This document shows positions 47,683 through 57,593 of a DNA stretch of 64,000 nt, piece by piece. The position numbers were made by a program, and so were the translations under genes. Under the pieces are notes generated by a model, which searched no databases, was not told the origin of the DNA, and was given only the letters and a program-made list of their open reading frames with translations. Numbering within the stretch: the first letter of the stretch is position 1; every line of letters begins with the position of its first letter. The DNA is from Pseudomonadota bacterium (GTDB lineage: Bacteria; Pseudomonadota; Gammaproteobacteria; Burkholderiales; Ferrovaceae). The stretch is taken from NCBI GenBank assembly GCA_021798835.1, contig JAJZBQ010000001.1, forward strand, positions 1 through 64,000. The letters are read 5' to 3'.

Positions 47683-48302
47683 GGCACCAACTCCGGATCC
47701 TGTTTGAGTAGCAGCGGGGCTTGTGTCTCATCGGTTACAGGCTTTGGGATCGACTTCCCCGTCGAATCCGACGTTTTATTCTCATCCTTCTTAGGCTGCA
47801 ATACCACATGCACACGACCCGTCTGATGAGCATTCTGATTATCCTGAATTTCACCATTGGCACGCAAGAACTCGGTTTTAGTATCGTAAGATAAATAGTC
47901 TCCCTTGATTTCGTCCTTTCCCTGATGAACCACAGCACGATCAAATAATTCAACGCGCTCTAATTTCCCGTTGTACTCCACGTGTTGTGCAATCCCATCC
48001 ACCCACTCATCAACCCCATCACGTTTCTGACGAAAAGTGACTGGATTGCCAAAAGCGGAGGCATATTTCATGCCCTGAGGATCTTCACGAACCGTCATGT
48101 GATCTGCCGTCAAATGAATCGTCCCTTGATTGAGTACCACGTTACCTTCAAAGTAAGAAACTTTTTTGTTGTCATCAGCGGTCATTCGATCTGAATCAAT
48201 CACCACAGGTTGATCGCGGTCTGATTTCTCGGCATATAGCGCACTCGAAGACAACACCAGACTAGTGCTGATGAGTAGGCGGATGATAGATGATGTGTGC
48301 AT
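47679..48302 (-). CDS. lptA: Periplasmic LPS bridge protein LptA
   Basis: The 207-residue protein has a signal peptide ([16 protein letters not shown]) and the OstA/LptA beta-jellyroll with [20 protein letters not shown] and [14 protein letters not shown]. It forms the bridge that carries LPS across the periplasm. The start lies 41 nt inside the lptC gene, in another frame. Confidence 0.93.
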   Translation of the reverse strand: MHTSSIIRLLISTSLVLSSSALYAEKSDRDQPVVIDSDRMTADDNKKVSYFEGNVVLNQGTIHLTADHMTVREDPQGMKYASAFGNPVTFRQKRDGVDEWVDGIAQHVEYNGKLERVELFDRAVVHQGKDEIKGDYLSYDTKTEFLRANGEIQDNQNAHQTGRVHVVLQPKKDENKTSDSTGKSIPKPVTDETQAPLLLKQDPELVP

Positions 48303-48846
48303 GATTGAAGTGTGACACCTTAGTCTTGTTATCGACCGTCATTCCGATCGCATTCAAACGATCTTGCCCAGAAGTTATCACCACCGGCTGATCTGTCTGT
48401 TCTGTCCCAGCATTGGGGTGCACCATCAGCCAAGCAGTCTTCATGACTGTCAAAGGTCGTTGGGCATCCGGTTGCCGAGTGGCTACGACATCCCCGGAAA
48501 ACACCACTTCATCACGCGGTTCTGATCGCACGGCCACCAAAGATTGAATCTCCGATGTAGGATTTCCCGGTTCATAGGATGTCAGGTCCACTTCGTTGAA
48601 ATGAGAGGTATCGTCATCCGGGTAATGTACCATCCGCAACGCTTTCAAGGTATAGCGTACCTGCCCTTGATCACCCAACTGTTGAGAAAAAAACCGATCC
48701 ATGATCAGATCTGGATGATGCAATTTTCCGTGATCCACCACTTGATAACTTTCCACCACACGCCACAACCATGTCGTCACCATGGCCAGTAACAAAACCA
48801 CCACCACAGGTGCCCAAGTTTCAAGATTATGGATCAACCGCCCCAT
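48262..48846 (-). CDS. lptC: LPS export protein LptC
   Basis: This bitopic protein (194 residues) with an N-terminal anchor (WAPVVVVLLLAMVTTWLW) and periplasmic jellyroll links LptBFG to LptA. Family-like segments are YTLKALRMVHYPDDD and NAIGMTVDNKTKVSHF. It overlaps kdsC by 13 nt. Confidence 0.92.
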   Translation of the reverse strand: MGRLIHNLETWAPVVVVLLLAMVTTWLWRVVESYQVVDHGKLHHPDLIMDRFFSQQLGDQGQVRYTLKALRMVHYPDDDTSHFNEVDLTSYEPGNPTSEIQSLVAVRSEPRDEVVFSGDVVATRQPDAQRPLTVMKTAWLMVHPNAGTEQTDQPVVITSGQDRLNAIGMTVDNKTKVSHFNHAHIIYHPPTHQH

Positions 48847-49376
48847 TGGTCAAGAATCTCCTGCCAGTCGCCACGCGTCTCCAGCAACCAGGAGGCAACA
48901 TCCCGCACTGCACCCATTCCTCCACCCACTGAAGTTATCCAATGCGCTACAGCACGGATTTCCAAAGGGGCCTCAGGGACGGTAAACGCAAGTCCGGCAC
49001 GGCGTAACAGTGCCAGATCGGGAAGATCGTCTCCCATATAGGCCAATTGATGCCACGCCAATCCTCGCGCATGCAATAGTGTTTGTGCAACTTCGACTTT
49101 ATCGGTAACCCCTTGATACACCGATGTAATAGCCAATTCATCAGCCCTTCTATCCACAATGGACGAACGCCTTCCTGTAATCAATACTACTTCTATACTG
49201 TTTTGTTGCAGTAATTTGATACCCACACCATCCCGCGAATGAAACGACTTGTACTCATTCCCCAAATGATCGAACAACAAAGCTCCTGTAGTCAAAATAC
49301 CATCCACATCCAGCGCCAATATGCGAATATCACGCGCTCTTTGCGAATAATCCAGTTGTTCACAAGTTACACTCAC
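48834..49376 (-). CDS. kdsC: KDO 8-phosphate phosphatase
   Basis: This HAD-family type C0 phosphatase (180 residues) removes phosphate from KDO-8-P. The catalytic DxDG is in ILALDVDGILTTG, with VVLITGRRS and the GDDLPDLALL motif. It feeds KDO to lipid A. It starts 4 nt inside the kdsD end. Confidence 0.95.
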   Translation of the reverse strand: MSVTCEQLDYSQRARDIRILALDVDGILTTGALLFDHLGNEYKSFHSRDGVGIKLLQQNSIEVVLITGRRSSIVDRRADELAITSVYQGVTDKVEVAQTLLHARGLAWHQLAYMGDDLPDLALLRRAGLAFTVPEAPLEIRAVAHWITSVGGGMGAVRDVASWLLETRGDWQEILDQWGG

Positions 49377-50374
49377 ACCAACCCCCGACGCAGCAAATCA
49401 TGCATGTTGAATGCACCAACCAAACGCTGGTTTTCTACCACAAACAACCCAAATATCCGTTTTTCCTGCATCAGCGATGCCGCGGTGGCCGCTAATTCAT
49501 CAGGACGGGTAATAACCGGATCTGTCGTCATCCACGATGCCACAGCAGCCGTCAATAAATTCTGCCCCCCACGCGCCAACGCACGACGCAGATCACCATC
49601 GGTAAACACGCCAATGAGGTGCTGCTGTGCATCCACGACTGCCGTCATCCCCAATCCCTTGCGCGACATCTCCTCCAGAGCTTCCGCCACAGTGGCCGTT
49701 TCCGGTACTTGTGGCACACGATCATGCTGGTGCATGACATCCGCCACGGTCAACAATAACCGCCTCCCCAAGGCACCACCAGGGTGAGTACGGGCAAAAT
49801 CTTCAGCCGAAAAACCTCGTGCTTCAAGCAATGTCAACGCCAATGCATCTCCCAGAGCCAATACTGCCGTGGTACTACTGGTGGGGGCCAAATTATGAGG
49901 ACAGGCTTCACGTTCCACTCTGACTTCCAGATGCACATCTGCCAATAGCGCCAGACGCGAAGCAGCATTACCCGTCATGGCGACTACACGTGTACCACGC
50001 CGCTTAAGCAACGGAACAATCGCAAGCAATTCTTCACTTTCTCCAGAATTGGACAATGCCAGCAACACATCTTCTGCCAACAACATCCCCAAATCGCCAT
50101 GACTGGCCTCCGCCGGGTGCATAAAAAATGCTGGGCTTCCCGTACTAGCCAGTGTTGACGCAATTTTGCCGCCAATATGTCCGGATTTTCCCATACCGCT
50201 TACAACGACACGCCCACGACAGTGCAACAATAGTTTATGTGCCGCGATGAAAGTACCATCCAATCGACATGCCAATTGCTGAATGGCTTGCGCCTCAGTG
50301 TCCAGCACACCACGCGCAAAGTCGAGCAGATGATTTTCGGGCAATGCCACCCAGGATCGTAAAGAATCAGTCAT
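49373..50374 (-). CDS. kdsD: Arabinose-5-phosphate isomerase
   Basis: This enzyme converts ribulose-5-P to arabinose-5-P, the first KDO step. The 333 residues comprise an SIS domain (VVSGMGKSGHIGGKIASTLAS, LALSNSGESEELL) and tandem CBS domains (from about residue 205). ATG 50374 gives the normal N-terminus; the longer reading to 50485 crosses into the divergent promoter region. First gene of the kds-lpt-rpoN cluster. Confidence 0.95.
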   Translation of the reverse strand: MTDSLRSWVALPENHLLDFARGVLDTEAQAIQQLACRLDGTFIAAHKLLLHCRGRVVVSGMGKSGHIGGKIASTLASTGSPAFFMHPAEASHGDLGMLLAEDVLLALSNSGESEELLAIVPLLKRRGTRVVAMTGNAASRLALLADVHLEVRVEREACPHNLAPTSSTTAVLALGDALALTLLEARGFSAEDFARTHPGGALGRRLLLTVADVMHQHDRVPQVPETATVAEALEEMSRKGLGMTAVVDAQQHLIGVFTDGDLRRALARGGQNLLTAAVASWMTTDPVITRPDELAATAASLMQEKRIFGLFVVENQRLVGAFNMHDLLRRGLV

Positions 50375-50432
50375 GATGGGGAGAATTATACCCAACCGGC
50401 ATGGGCTCGTGACAATTATCCCAATACCATAC

Positions 50433-50452
50433 TGGACTATTGTCCATGGACA
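50433..50452. promoter_or_regulatory. Overlapping palindromes in the kdsD/antiporter gap
   Basis: TGGAC-TATT-GTCCA (50433-50446) overlaps the perfect 12-mer TGTCCATGGACA (50441-50452), giving three TGGAC half-sites in 20 nt. The site lies 40-60 nt before the antiporter start and could be an operator for either divergent gene. The binding protein is unknown. Confidence 0.35.
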
Positions 50453-50490
50453 CGGTATGTTCAGAAGGGAGAGACACCATTCCAAAGATC

Positions 50491-52464
50491 ATGGCCAATA
50501 CGCTGGAACTCATCCTGTTATTACTGTTGTTTGCCACCGTCAATGTCGCGTTCTTCCGCGCTTTGCGCCTACCCGCCATGCTGGGCTATCTGCTCAGCGG
50601 GATACTGATCGGCCCCCATGCTCTAGGCTTGATTCCTCCGGGAGAAGGAACTCAAGGATTGGCCGAGTTTGGCGTGGTTTTCCTGATGTTTACCGTGGGA
50701 TTGGAGTTCAGTTTACCCCAGTTGATCGCCATGCAACGTACCGTTTTTGGTCTGGGCACTGCCCAGATGGGGGCTAGTTTCCTGTTGATTTTCGTCCTGT
50801 GTTTATGGGCCGAACTACCCTGGCAGGGAGCCATCATCATCGCCGGCGCACTTTCACTGTCTTCCACCGCCATCATCTCACGACTACTGACTGAACGGGG
50901 CGAACTCAAGTCTGTTCATGGACAACGCATCATGGGGATGATGCTATTTCAGGATCTGGCTGTTGTTCCTTTATTGGTATTGGTTCCAGTCCTAGGTAAA
51001 CCCCACACAGCCTGGACCACCTTATTGCTGATGGCTGGGGGCAAAGCCATCCTGCTTTTATCCTTGCTACTGGGTGTAGGCAAGCGTTGGCTGCGTGTCT
51101 GGTTTCACTGGGTTGCGCGCCAGCAATCTTCCGAACTTTTTCTGTTAAACGTTCTATGGGTAGTACTACTATTGGCTTGGTTGACACAAATGGCCGGCCT
51201 ATCACTGGCCTTAGGTGCTTTCGTATCGGGAGTATTACTGGCTGAAACCGATTATCGATACCAAGTGGAAGACTATATCAAACCCTTTCGCGATGTACTG
51301 CTCGGATTGTTTTTCATCACCATTGGCACCTTGCTGGATCTCCACATCGTCATCCATGAATTTCCTTGGGTATTACTGGTTCTGGCAATCATGCTGGGAC
51401 TAAAATTGCTCACGGTCAAACTGCCTGCCCAATGGCTGGGTGAGGCCCCATCGGTTGCCTGGCGTATGGCACTGGCCATGGCACCAGCAGGAGAGTTCGG
51501 TTTTGTGTTGCTATCCCAAGCCCATACGCTTCCATTACTCCCTGCCTCACCATTACAAATCGTTCTGGCTGCCATGCTCATCAGCATGGTATTGGCACCT
51601 TTCATCCTACTCTTCAGCGATCGCATCGTACTGCTGGTATGTCGCGAAGAATGGGCACTGCGAGCACTCGCACTACACCAACTATCCGCACGCAGTTATG
51701 GGGTACAACGCCACGTCATCATCTGCGGCTATGGACGCAGTGGCCAAAATGTAGCCCGTCTGCTGGAACGGGAAGGACTCAACATCATAGCACTTGACCG
51801 CGATCCAGAACGCGTACGATCCGCGTCAGAGGCTGGAGAAACCGTGGTATTTGGCGATGCCAGCCGTCAGGAAGTCCTGATCGCAGCCGGCATCCAGCGC
51901 GCATCCGCCGTGATCATCAGTTTTTCCGATACCACCTTGTCATTGGCTATTCTTGCCTTGGTGCGCCATCTCAAACCTGCGCTACCAGTGATTGTGCGCA
52001 CGCACGACGACAGTGACCTCGACCCTCTCAAGGAAGCCGGAGCAGCAGAAGTAGTTCCCGAAATTCTGGAAGGTTCGTTGATGTTGGCCAGTCATACACT
52101 GCTCGAATTAGGATTCCCACTGGCACGAGTACTCAAACGCATTCGACAAATTCGTGCTGAACGCTACCAACTCATGCGTGGCTTTTTCCGTGGACTGACC
52201 GATGATAGCCAGGAAAATGGACGACTCGATCAACCACGCCTACAGTCTCTGACATTACAAGAATCCAGTCATGGCTGTGGCCTGGCGGTAACCGATATCC
52301 CACTGGAAAACTGGGGAGTAGAAATAACCATACTCCGACGCAAAGGAATCAAAGGATTGCAACCTAACCCTCAGACGCGTCTGCAAAGTGGTGACGTGCT
52401 GGTGTTGCTGGGCACTCCTGAAGCACTAGCCCAAGCCGAACAATGGTTGATGCAGGGATCATGA
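50491..52464 (+). CDS. Kef-type potassium/proton antiporter
   Basis: This 657-residue CPA2 antiporter has about 12 membrane helices (residues 1-380, including GYLLSGILIGPHALGLI and FMLFTVGLEFSLPQL-like VVFLMFTVGLEFS), then a TrkA-N NAD-binding domain (HVIICGYGRSGQNVARLLE, GDASRQEVL) and a TrkA-C domain at the end. It probably exports K+ for electrophile or pH protection. It could be KefB, KefC or YbaL-like; no kefF/kefG ancillary gene is seen. ATG 50491 was chosen at the first helix. Confidence 0.9.
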   Translation: MANTLELILLLLLFATVNVAFFRALRLPAMLGYLLSGILIGPHALGLIPPGEGTQGLAEFGVVFLMFTVGLEFSLPQLIAMQRTVFGLGTAQMGASFLLIFVLCLWAELPWQGAIIIAGALSLSSTAIISRLLTERGELKSVHGQRIMGMMLFQDLAVVPLLVLVPVLGKPHTAWTTLLLMAGGKAILLLSLLLGVGKRWLRVWFHWVARQQSSELFLLNVLWVVLLLAWLTQMAGLSLALGAFVSGVLLAETDYRYQVEDYIKPFRDVLLGLFFITIGTLLDLHIVIHEFPWVLLVLAIMLGLKLLTVKLPAQWLGEAPSVAWRMALAMAPAGEFGFVLLSQAHTLPLLPASPLQIVLAAMLISMVLAPFILLFSDRIVLLVCREEWALRALALHQLSARSYGVQRHVIICGYGRSGQNVARLLEREGLNIIALDRDPERVRSASEAGETVVFGDASRQEVLIAAGIQRASAVIISFSDTTLSLAILALVRHLKPALPVIVRTHDDSDLDPLKEAGAAEVVPEILEGSLMLASHTLLELGFPLARVLKRIRQIRAERYQLMRGFFRGLTDDSQENGRLDQPRLQSLTLQESSHGCGLAVTDIPLENWGVEITILRRKGIKGLQPNPQTRLQSGDVLVLLGTPEALAQAEQWLMQGS

Positions 52465-52468
52465 AAAC

Positions 52469-54511
52469 ATGACGCAGCACGCCATGAATACTCCCATCAC
52501 CCTGCTGACAAAGGCCCCCAAGACATTGGGGCACCTTTACTCACTAGGCCTTCAACGCGTATTTGACCTGGTTTTACATCTCCCTCTACGTTACGAAGAC
52601 GAAGGTCATATTCTGGAACTATCCCACTTCGAACCCGGCCATTCCGGAGCTGCGCTCGTTACCGTTGTAAGCCGTGAAATCCGTCACCAACCACGGCGTA
52701 CCTTACACGTTCTGGTTCGCGATAACAGTGGAGCAATATCCTTGCGCTTCATGAACTTCTATCCCAATCAATTGCCACTCTTTGAACCCGGACGAACATT
52801 GCGTCTGTTTGGTGAACTGCGTGCAGGCTTTCATGGGCCTGAAATGATTCACCCCCGTTGCTATCCGTACGATGAACATGATGCCTTACCTACTGGACTT
52901 ACCCCGGTTTATCCGACCTGCGCTGGCCTACCACAACACACCCTGCGACGATTGACTCAAAAAGCCCTGTCAATTTTTGACATTGACGACCCCCTTCCTG
53001 AAATTTGGCGAAAAGCACTGGGCCTGCCAGGCTGGAAAAACGTATTGACCACCCTGCATGGCCCACAGAATAAGGCTTCCCTGATCCCGCAACTCATGGA
53101 ACGTCTCAAATTCGATGAATTATTAGCCCAACAATTATCATTCCAGCATTATCGCCGCCAACGTACATTGCAGCGCGCACCCGCACTTCACAAAACTCAT
53201 GTACGGACAAGCCAATTATTATCCCAGCTACCTTTTCCACTGACTGACGCACAACATCGCGTAAGCGCAGAGATTCTTCATGATCTGACGCGCTCATTCC
53301 CCATGCATCGATTGTTACAAGGAGATGTTGGCTGTGGAAAAACCATCGTAGCCACGTTAGCGGCCCTGCAATGTCTAGACTCTGGTTACCAGGTTGCGCT
53401 GATGGCCCCCACCGAACTGTTGGCACAACAACATCACCAGCGCCTAGAAGCCTGGTTAAGCCCACTATCAGCAACCTGTCTGTTGCTCACCAGTCAACTC
53501 AAGCCAGCAGAACAATCACGCATTCGACAACGACTGAGCGATGGAGAAATCGCTCTGGTCATCGGAACGCATGCCCTGATTCAGGATACACTGCGCTTTT
53601 CCTCACTATCCTTGGTTATTATCGACGAGCAGCACCGCTTTGGAGTCGAACAGCGCCTGCAATTAACACTCAAGGGACCTCATGGCATGGTTCCGCACCT
53701 GTTGATGATGAGCGCCACACCCATCCCCCGTAGTTTAAGCATGAGTTATTACGCTGATCTCGACATCTCCACCATTGATGAAATCCCTCCAGGAAGACAG
53801 GGAATAACCACAAAAATGGTGGCCAGCCATCGCCGTAAGGCACTCATGCACCATATCCGTGTTGCTTGTCAAGGAGGACAACAAGCCTACTGGGTTTGCC
53901 CACTGATTGAAGAATCAGAATCTTTGAATTTGCAAAATGCTCAGGATACCCTGGCAGAATGGCAACGCATCGCACCAGACCTCAACTGTGGATTACTCCA
54001 TGGAAAACTGCCAACTTCCACAAAAAGTACCGTCATGGATCAGTTTTTCAAAGGACAACTTGATCTTCTAGTAGCCACCAGTGTCATAGAGGTCGGGGTC
54101 GACGTTCCTCGGGCCACTCTCATGGTTATCGATCATGCCGAGCGCATGGGGCTCGCACAACTACACCAAATGCGCGGTCGCGTCGGTCGCGGGCAACGGG
54201 GGGGTACTTGTTTTCTGATTTATGACACTCCGTTATCAGACCTGGCACGACAACGACTAAAAATTATCTACGAACATCAGGATGGTTTTACCATCGCACG
54301 ACAAGACCTAGAACAGCGTGGTCCCGGCGATTATTTGGGATCCCGCCAAAGTGGTACCCCACTGCTACGCTTTGCCGATCCGGACCGCGACGAATTCTGG
54401 CTACACGAAGCACGTCGATACAGTGAGCAATGGCTTGATCAAAACCCACACGAAGCACAACAGTTTGCCGAGTTATGGCTCGGCTCCCGTCAACCTTATC
54501 TGGCAACTTGA
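52469..54511 (+). CDS. recG: ATP-dependent DNA helicase RecG
   Basis: This 680-residue branch-migration helicase has an N-terminal wedge/OB domain, then helicase motifs: LLQGDVGCGKTIVA (I), TELLAQQHHQRL (Ia), IIDEQHRFGVEQR (II), MSATPIPRS (III), IEVGVDVPRAT and MRGRVGRG (V/VI). It rescues stalled replication forks. It starts 4 nt after the antiporter stop. Confidence 0.97.
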   Translation: MTQHAMNTPITLLTKAPKTLGHLYSLGLQRVFDLVLHLPLRYEDEGHILELSHFEPGHSGAALVTVVSREIRHQPRRTLHVLVRDNSGAISLRFMNFYPNQLPLFEPGRTLRLFGELRAGFHGPEMIHPRCYPYDEHDALPTGLTPVYPTCAGLPQHTLRRLTQKALSIFDIDDPLPEIWRKALGLPGWKNVLTTLHGPQNKASLIPQLMERLKFDELLAQQLSFQHYRRQRTLQRAPALHKTHVRTSQLLSQLPFPLTDAQHRVSAEILHDLTRSFPMHRLLQGDVGCGKTIVATLAALQCLDSGYQVALMAPTELLAQQHHQRLEAWLSPLSATCLLLTSQLKPAEQSRIRQRLSDGEIALVIGTHALIQDTLRFSSLSLVIIDEQHRFGVEQRLQLTLKGPHGMVPHLLMMSATPIPRSLSMSYYADLDISTIDEIPPGRQGITTKMVASHRRKALMHHIRVACQGGQQAYWVCPLIEESESLNLQNAQDTLAEWQRIAPDLNCGLLHGKLPTSTKSTVMDQFFKGQLDLLVATSVIEVGVDVPRATLMVIDHAERMGLAQLHQMRGRVGRGQRGGTCFLIYDTPLSDLARQRLKIIYEHQDGFTIARQDLEQRGPGDYLGSRQSGTPLLRFADPDRDEFWLHEARRYSEQWLDQNPHEAQQFAELWLGSRQPYLAT

Positions 54512-54516
54512 ATACG

Positions 54517-55362
54517 ATGAAATGGAAGGCTTACTGGCGCTTAGCGCGCATGGACAAACCCATCGGAACACTTTTGCTACTGTGGCCGACCTTGTGGGCA
54601 TTGTGGCTGGCAAGCCATGGGCACCCACATTGGGATAACCTGGTCGTTTTCATATTGGGGACCTGGCTCATGCGTTCGGCTGGTTGTGTGATCAATGATG
54701 TTGCTGATCGACGCATCGACATTCATGTCAAGCGCACCGCCTTACGCCCACTCGCCACTGGCGAAGTTTCCACCCAAGAGGCCCTCCTACTGACTTTGGC
54801 GCTGAGTATCATGGCCTTTCTACTGGTTCTTACACGCAATACACTCACCCTTAGTTTATCCATTCCTGCGCTATTCCTCGCAGCAAGTTACCCTTTTACC
54901 AAGCGTTTTTTCCCGCTGCCACAAGCCTATCTGGGCATTGCTTTCGGTTTTGGCATTCCCATGGCATGGGCTGCTGAAACCCAGTCTGTTCCGGAACTGG
55001 CCTGGTGGTTAATGAGCGCCAACCTGTTCTGGACGCTCGCCTATGATACCGAATACGCCATGGTCGATCGAGACGATGACCTGCATCTGGGTATTCATTC
55101 CAGCGCCCTACTGTTTGGAAACTGGGAAGTTCGATGGATTATGCTGTTTTACAGCATCACACTATGCCTGCTGGCCTACGTGGGCCATCAAGCACACCTG
55201 AACTTTATTTATAAAATCGGACTTGGACTGGCAGCGGGCATTGCCCTCTACCACTTTTTTCTGATACGCAACCGCGACCGGAATGCCTGTTTTCGCGCAT
55301 TTCTGCACAATAACTGGTTCGGTGGTTGCCTGTTTGCCGCTATCGTCCTGGCAACCCAATAA
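54517..55362 (+). CDS. ubiA: 4-hydroxybenzoate octaprenyltransferase
   Basis: This integral-membrane prenyltransferase (281 residues) attaches the polyprenyl tail in ubiquinone synthesis. The two Asp-rich metal sites are CVINDVADRRID and YDTEYAMVDRDDD. The opening ARMDKPIGTLLLLWPTLWAL is typical. ATG 54517 lies 5 nt after recG. The ubiquinone serves the bc1 complex in this window. Confidence 0.96.
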   Translation: MKWKAYWRLARMDKPIGTLLLLWPTLWALWLASHGHPHWDNLVVFILGTWLMRSAGCVINDVADRRIDIHVKRTALRPLATGEVSTQEALLLTLALSIMAFLLVLTRNTLTLSLSIPALFLAASYPFTKRFFPLPQAYLGIAFGFGIPMAWAAETQSVPELAWWLMSANLFWTLAYDTEYAMVDRDDDLHLGIHSSALLFGNWEVRWIMLFYSITLCLLAYVGHQAHLNFIYKIGLGLAAGIALYHFFLIRNRDRNACFRAFLHNNWFGGCLFAAIVLATQ

Positions 55363-55368
55363 ATTTCA

Positions 55369-55860
55369 TCAAAATCCGTAGCGCAAACCGAGAGACAACA
55401 GATCGATATTGGCGTTACCATTGATGCGATTATAATTGAGTTGGTAGTGATCCAGTCCTCCTTCAAACTGGAGGCTTCGAGACACGTCGTAGTGCATGCC
55501 CAACCCCGTCATGGTATACGGAAGCGCGTCATACAGACCACTGGAAGGTGCATTTTGAAGGTTGACTCCCTCGTTACGGATACTGGCAATACTCCCGCTC
55601 AATGCCCACCGATCTCCCAACGGAACCGTTCCCGTTGTTCCGAGCACCAGACTCCGTGACAAACCAGACATATCACTTCCGCCCAGACCCTGACTCCGCA
55701 AATGACTCGACAACGCACTTCCTTCTGGAGCCAGATCCGTATTCCACTGAACGGTAAAAGGCAACGCACTGATTCCGTTAAACCAGCCGCTCGATGCTGG
55801 TTCCTGCGCCCATACGGAGCGGCAACCTAGCACAAACACCACTGCCATCCATTTTTTCAT
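55369..55860 (-). CDS. Small outer-membrane beta-barrel-like protein
   Basis: I do not recognise the family. The 163-residue protein has a signal peptide (WMAVVFVLGCRSVWA) and alternating hydrophobic strands (ALSGSIASIRNEG, LSLGLRYGF), ending in Phe as outer-membrane barrels do. A very strong ribosome site GGGGAGGAAG precedes the ATG. It stands after dacB on the same strand and converges with ubiA. Confidence 0.65.
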   Translation of the reverse strand: MKKWMAVVFVLGCRSVWAQEPASSGWFNGISALPFTVQWNTDLAPEGSALSSHLRSQGLGGSDMSGLSRSLVLGTTGTVPLGDRWALSGSIASIRNEGVNLQNAPSSGLYDALPYTMTGLGMHYDVSRSLQFEGGLDHYQLNYNRINGNANIDLLSLGLRYGF

Positions 55861-55886
55861 ACTTCCTCCCCTAACCCTGCAGAGGA

Positions 55887-55907
55887 TTCACCATTACCAA
55901 TGGTGAA
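55887..55907. promoter_or_regulatory. Perfect 9-bp inverted repeat before the barrel-protein gene
   Basis: TTCACCATT-ACC-AATGGTGAA has fully complementary 9-nt arms. It lies 26-47 nt before the start codon of the leftward barrel-protein gene, with no T-run after it, so it reads as an operator or a leader hairpin rather than a terminator. Confidence 0.45.
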
Positions 55908-55944
55908 CATTCCACTCCTGCCATGGTATAAAAAACCCAGATGC

Positions 55945-57510
55945 CTAATCAACTGGTTTACATTTTTTTGAAGTATTCTGTGGCGTTTTTGAGTCAGTTG
56001 CCACCCAATTGAGCAAAGCCAACTCGGCAATCCCGGCCTTTTCCGCATTAGCCCCATTGACGATAAAAACCACTACCACCTCCTTTCCTTCAGCATCCTG
56101 TGCATAACCAGCCAAGCCTTTTACCTGATTCAACGTACCACTCTTGAGACGAAAATGCCGCTCCCGAAGTTCCGTGAACCCATCCTTCACCGTTCCTTCC
56201 ACACCCACCATCGGTAACGTCACCATGAATTCCTTGGCATAAGGACTCACTTCTTCCATCCACTTCAGCCAATAAGCCAGACTGTCTGCTGACAAACGAG
56301 AACGCCGCGATAATCCTGAGCCATTTTCCACCACCAGTTCCGGAAAACGTAACCCGAGCCGCCCCAAGCTCTCCACCATCGGTACCACGCCAAACTGCGT
56401 CAGGTCATCATACAAATGTCGCGCCACCACATTGTTGCTGTTGCGATTCATTTCCATCAATATTTCCAACAAAGGTCGTGATTCCGAAGTAGCCACCACG
56501 CGCCACGTCGAGTCAATCGAGCCCTCGCGGAGCACACCATGCCACCTTCCACCTTGCTCCTGCCAAAAAGTACGTAGCGTAGAATCCAGAAAATGCGTAT
56601 TGGTCAGCACAGACAATCCCCATACATGAACTCCGCAACCTTGACGGACAGAACCACTCCATTCCACAGTTACTCCATGATCCAGCAGTACATTGGGTCG
56701 AGTGGGTAACGGCTCCCTGGGATAATCCGATGGAATGATTCGATAGCGTAACTCGTCACGCCACAAGCCAGGACAAGATCCCATTCGGGTCACCACATGA
56801 TTAACAACCTGTACATCAGGGAAGGGATAATCACTCCAAATATCGACGGGCGCACCTTCCCGTTGACCAGGACGAATCACCCACCACTGTGTTTGCTGAT
56901 CGACCTGTATCGCAGCGGGAATCACGTTATAGGCACGAAACCCCTGACCATCAAACTCATCTGGCTTTTCTCCGGTCTCTGTGGATTCAACGATGACATC
57001 ACCAGCAATGGTAGTAATACCCTGTTGATAGACTTGGCGCCAGAGCGATTGCCAGCGTGCCAGTGACAAGTCCGGATCTCCGGCACTCACCACAGCCAAT
57101 GAACTGGCCACGTTCCCTTCCTCAGACGATGGACGAAGAATTTCCGTGTACCAGATTTTTCCGGGACCCCACTGTTCCAGAGCCAACCCCCCCGTCAACA
57201 ATTTCATCAATGATGCAGGATTACGAGGAACCGATCCGTGCCAGCGCACGCGCGGCTGTGCTTCATTTTTACCCCACACTTCCACGGAAACCTGAGCAGG
57301 ATCAATGTCGGCTGCTGCCAACGCCTGCCGCACCTCTGGAGGAAGAAGTGGGGTCTCTGGCATCATGCCAACGGCTCCAGCCACCCCATTCCAGCCACAC
57401 AACCATACCAACCACAGCCTGTCATACCATCGACAAAATAATTTGCGACACTGTTCCAATTCCAACAAGGTATTACTTTTTTCTAATTCATTACCCCTTG
57501 AAATTCTCAT
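55945..57510 (-). CDS. dacB: D-alanyl-D-alanine carboxypeptidase/endopeptidase (PBP4)
   Basis: This class C penicillin-binding protein acts in the periplasm on peptidoglycan. The 521 residues show SxxK in NPASLMKLL, SxN in NRNSNNVVA and KSG in [13 protein letters not shown], with the large domain insertions of PBP4. A signal sequence is around residues 30-47. ATG 57510 has AAGG upstream, but it lies within the groES promoter region, so the exact start is uncertain. Confidence 0.9.
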   Translation of the reverse strand: MRISRGNELEKSNTLLELEQCRKLFCRWYDRLWLVWLCGWNGVAGAVGMMPETPLLPPEVRQALAAADIDPAQVSVEVWGKNEAQPRVRWHGSVPRNPASLMKLLTGGLALEQWGPGKIWYTEILRPSSEEGNVASSLAVVSAGDPDLSLARWQSLWRQVYQQGITTIAGDVIVESTETGEKPDEFDGQGFRAYNVIPAAIQVDQQTQWWVIRPGQREGAPVDIWSDYPFPDVQVVNHVVTRMGSCPGLWRDELRYRIIPSDYPREPLPTRPNVLLDHGVTVEWSGSVRQGCGVHVWGLSVLTNTHFLDSTLRTFWQEQGGRWHGVLREGSIDSTWRVVATSESRPLLEILMEMNRNSNNVVARHLYDDLTQFGVVPMVESLGRLGLRFPELVVENGSGLSRRSRLSADSLAYWLKWMEEVSPYAKEFMVTLPMVGVEGTVKDGFTELRERHFRLKSGTLNQVKGLAGYAQDAEGKEVVVVFIVNGANAEKAGIAELALLNWVATDSKTPQNTSKKCKPVD

Positions 57511-57524
57511 CTCTCGCCCTTACA
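57497..57524 (+). promoter_or_regulatory. Sigma-32-type heat-shock promoter of groESL
   Basis: CTTGAAA (57497-57503) and CCCTTACA (57517-57524) are separated by 13 nt, close to the sigma-32 consensus CTTGAAA/CCCCATnT. It lies just before the CIRCE element and 70 nt before groES. Confidence 0.6.
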
Positions 57525-57527
57525 CTG

Positions 57528-57554
57528 TTAGCACTCGCACTCAACGAGTGCCAA
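57528..57554 (+). promoter_or_regulatory. CIRCE operator (HrcA site) of groESL
   Basis: TTAGCACTC-N9-GAGTGCCAA matches the CIRCE consensus (TTAGCACTC-N9-GAGTGCTAA) with one mismatch. HrcA repression of groESL is expected. hrcA is not in the window. Confidence 0.9.
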
Positions 57555-57593
57555 TCGTCGTTTTTAATTGTCAACCAACAGGAGTTCGATCCT

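Noticed and set aside
57057..57593. Upstream in-frame extension of groES
   Set aside because: It runs through the promoter, CIRCE and dacB antisense; the conserved GroES starts at 57594.
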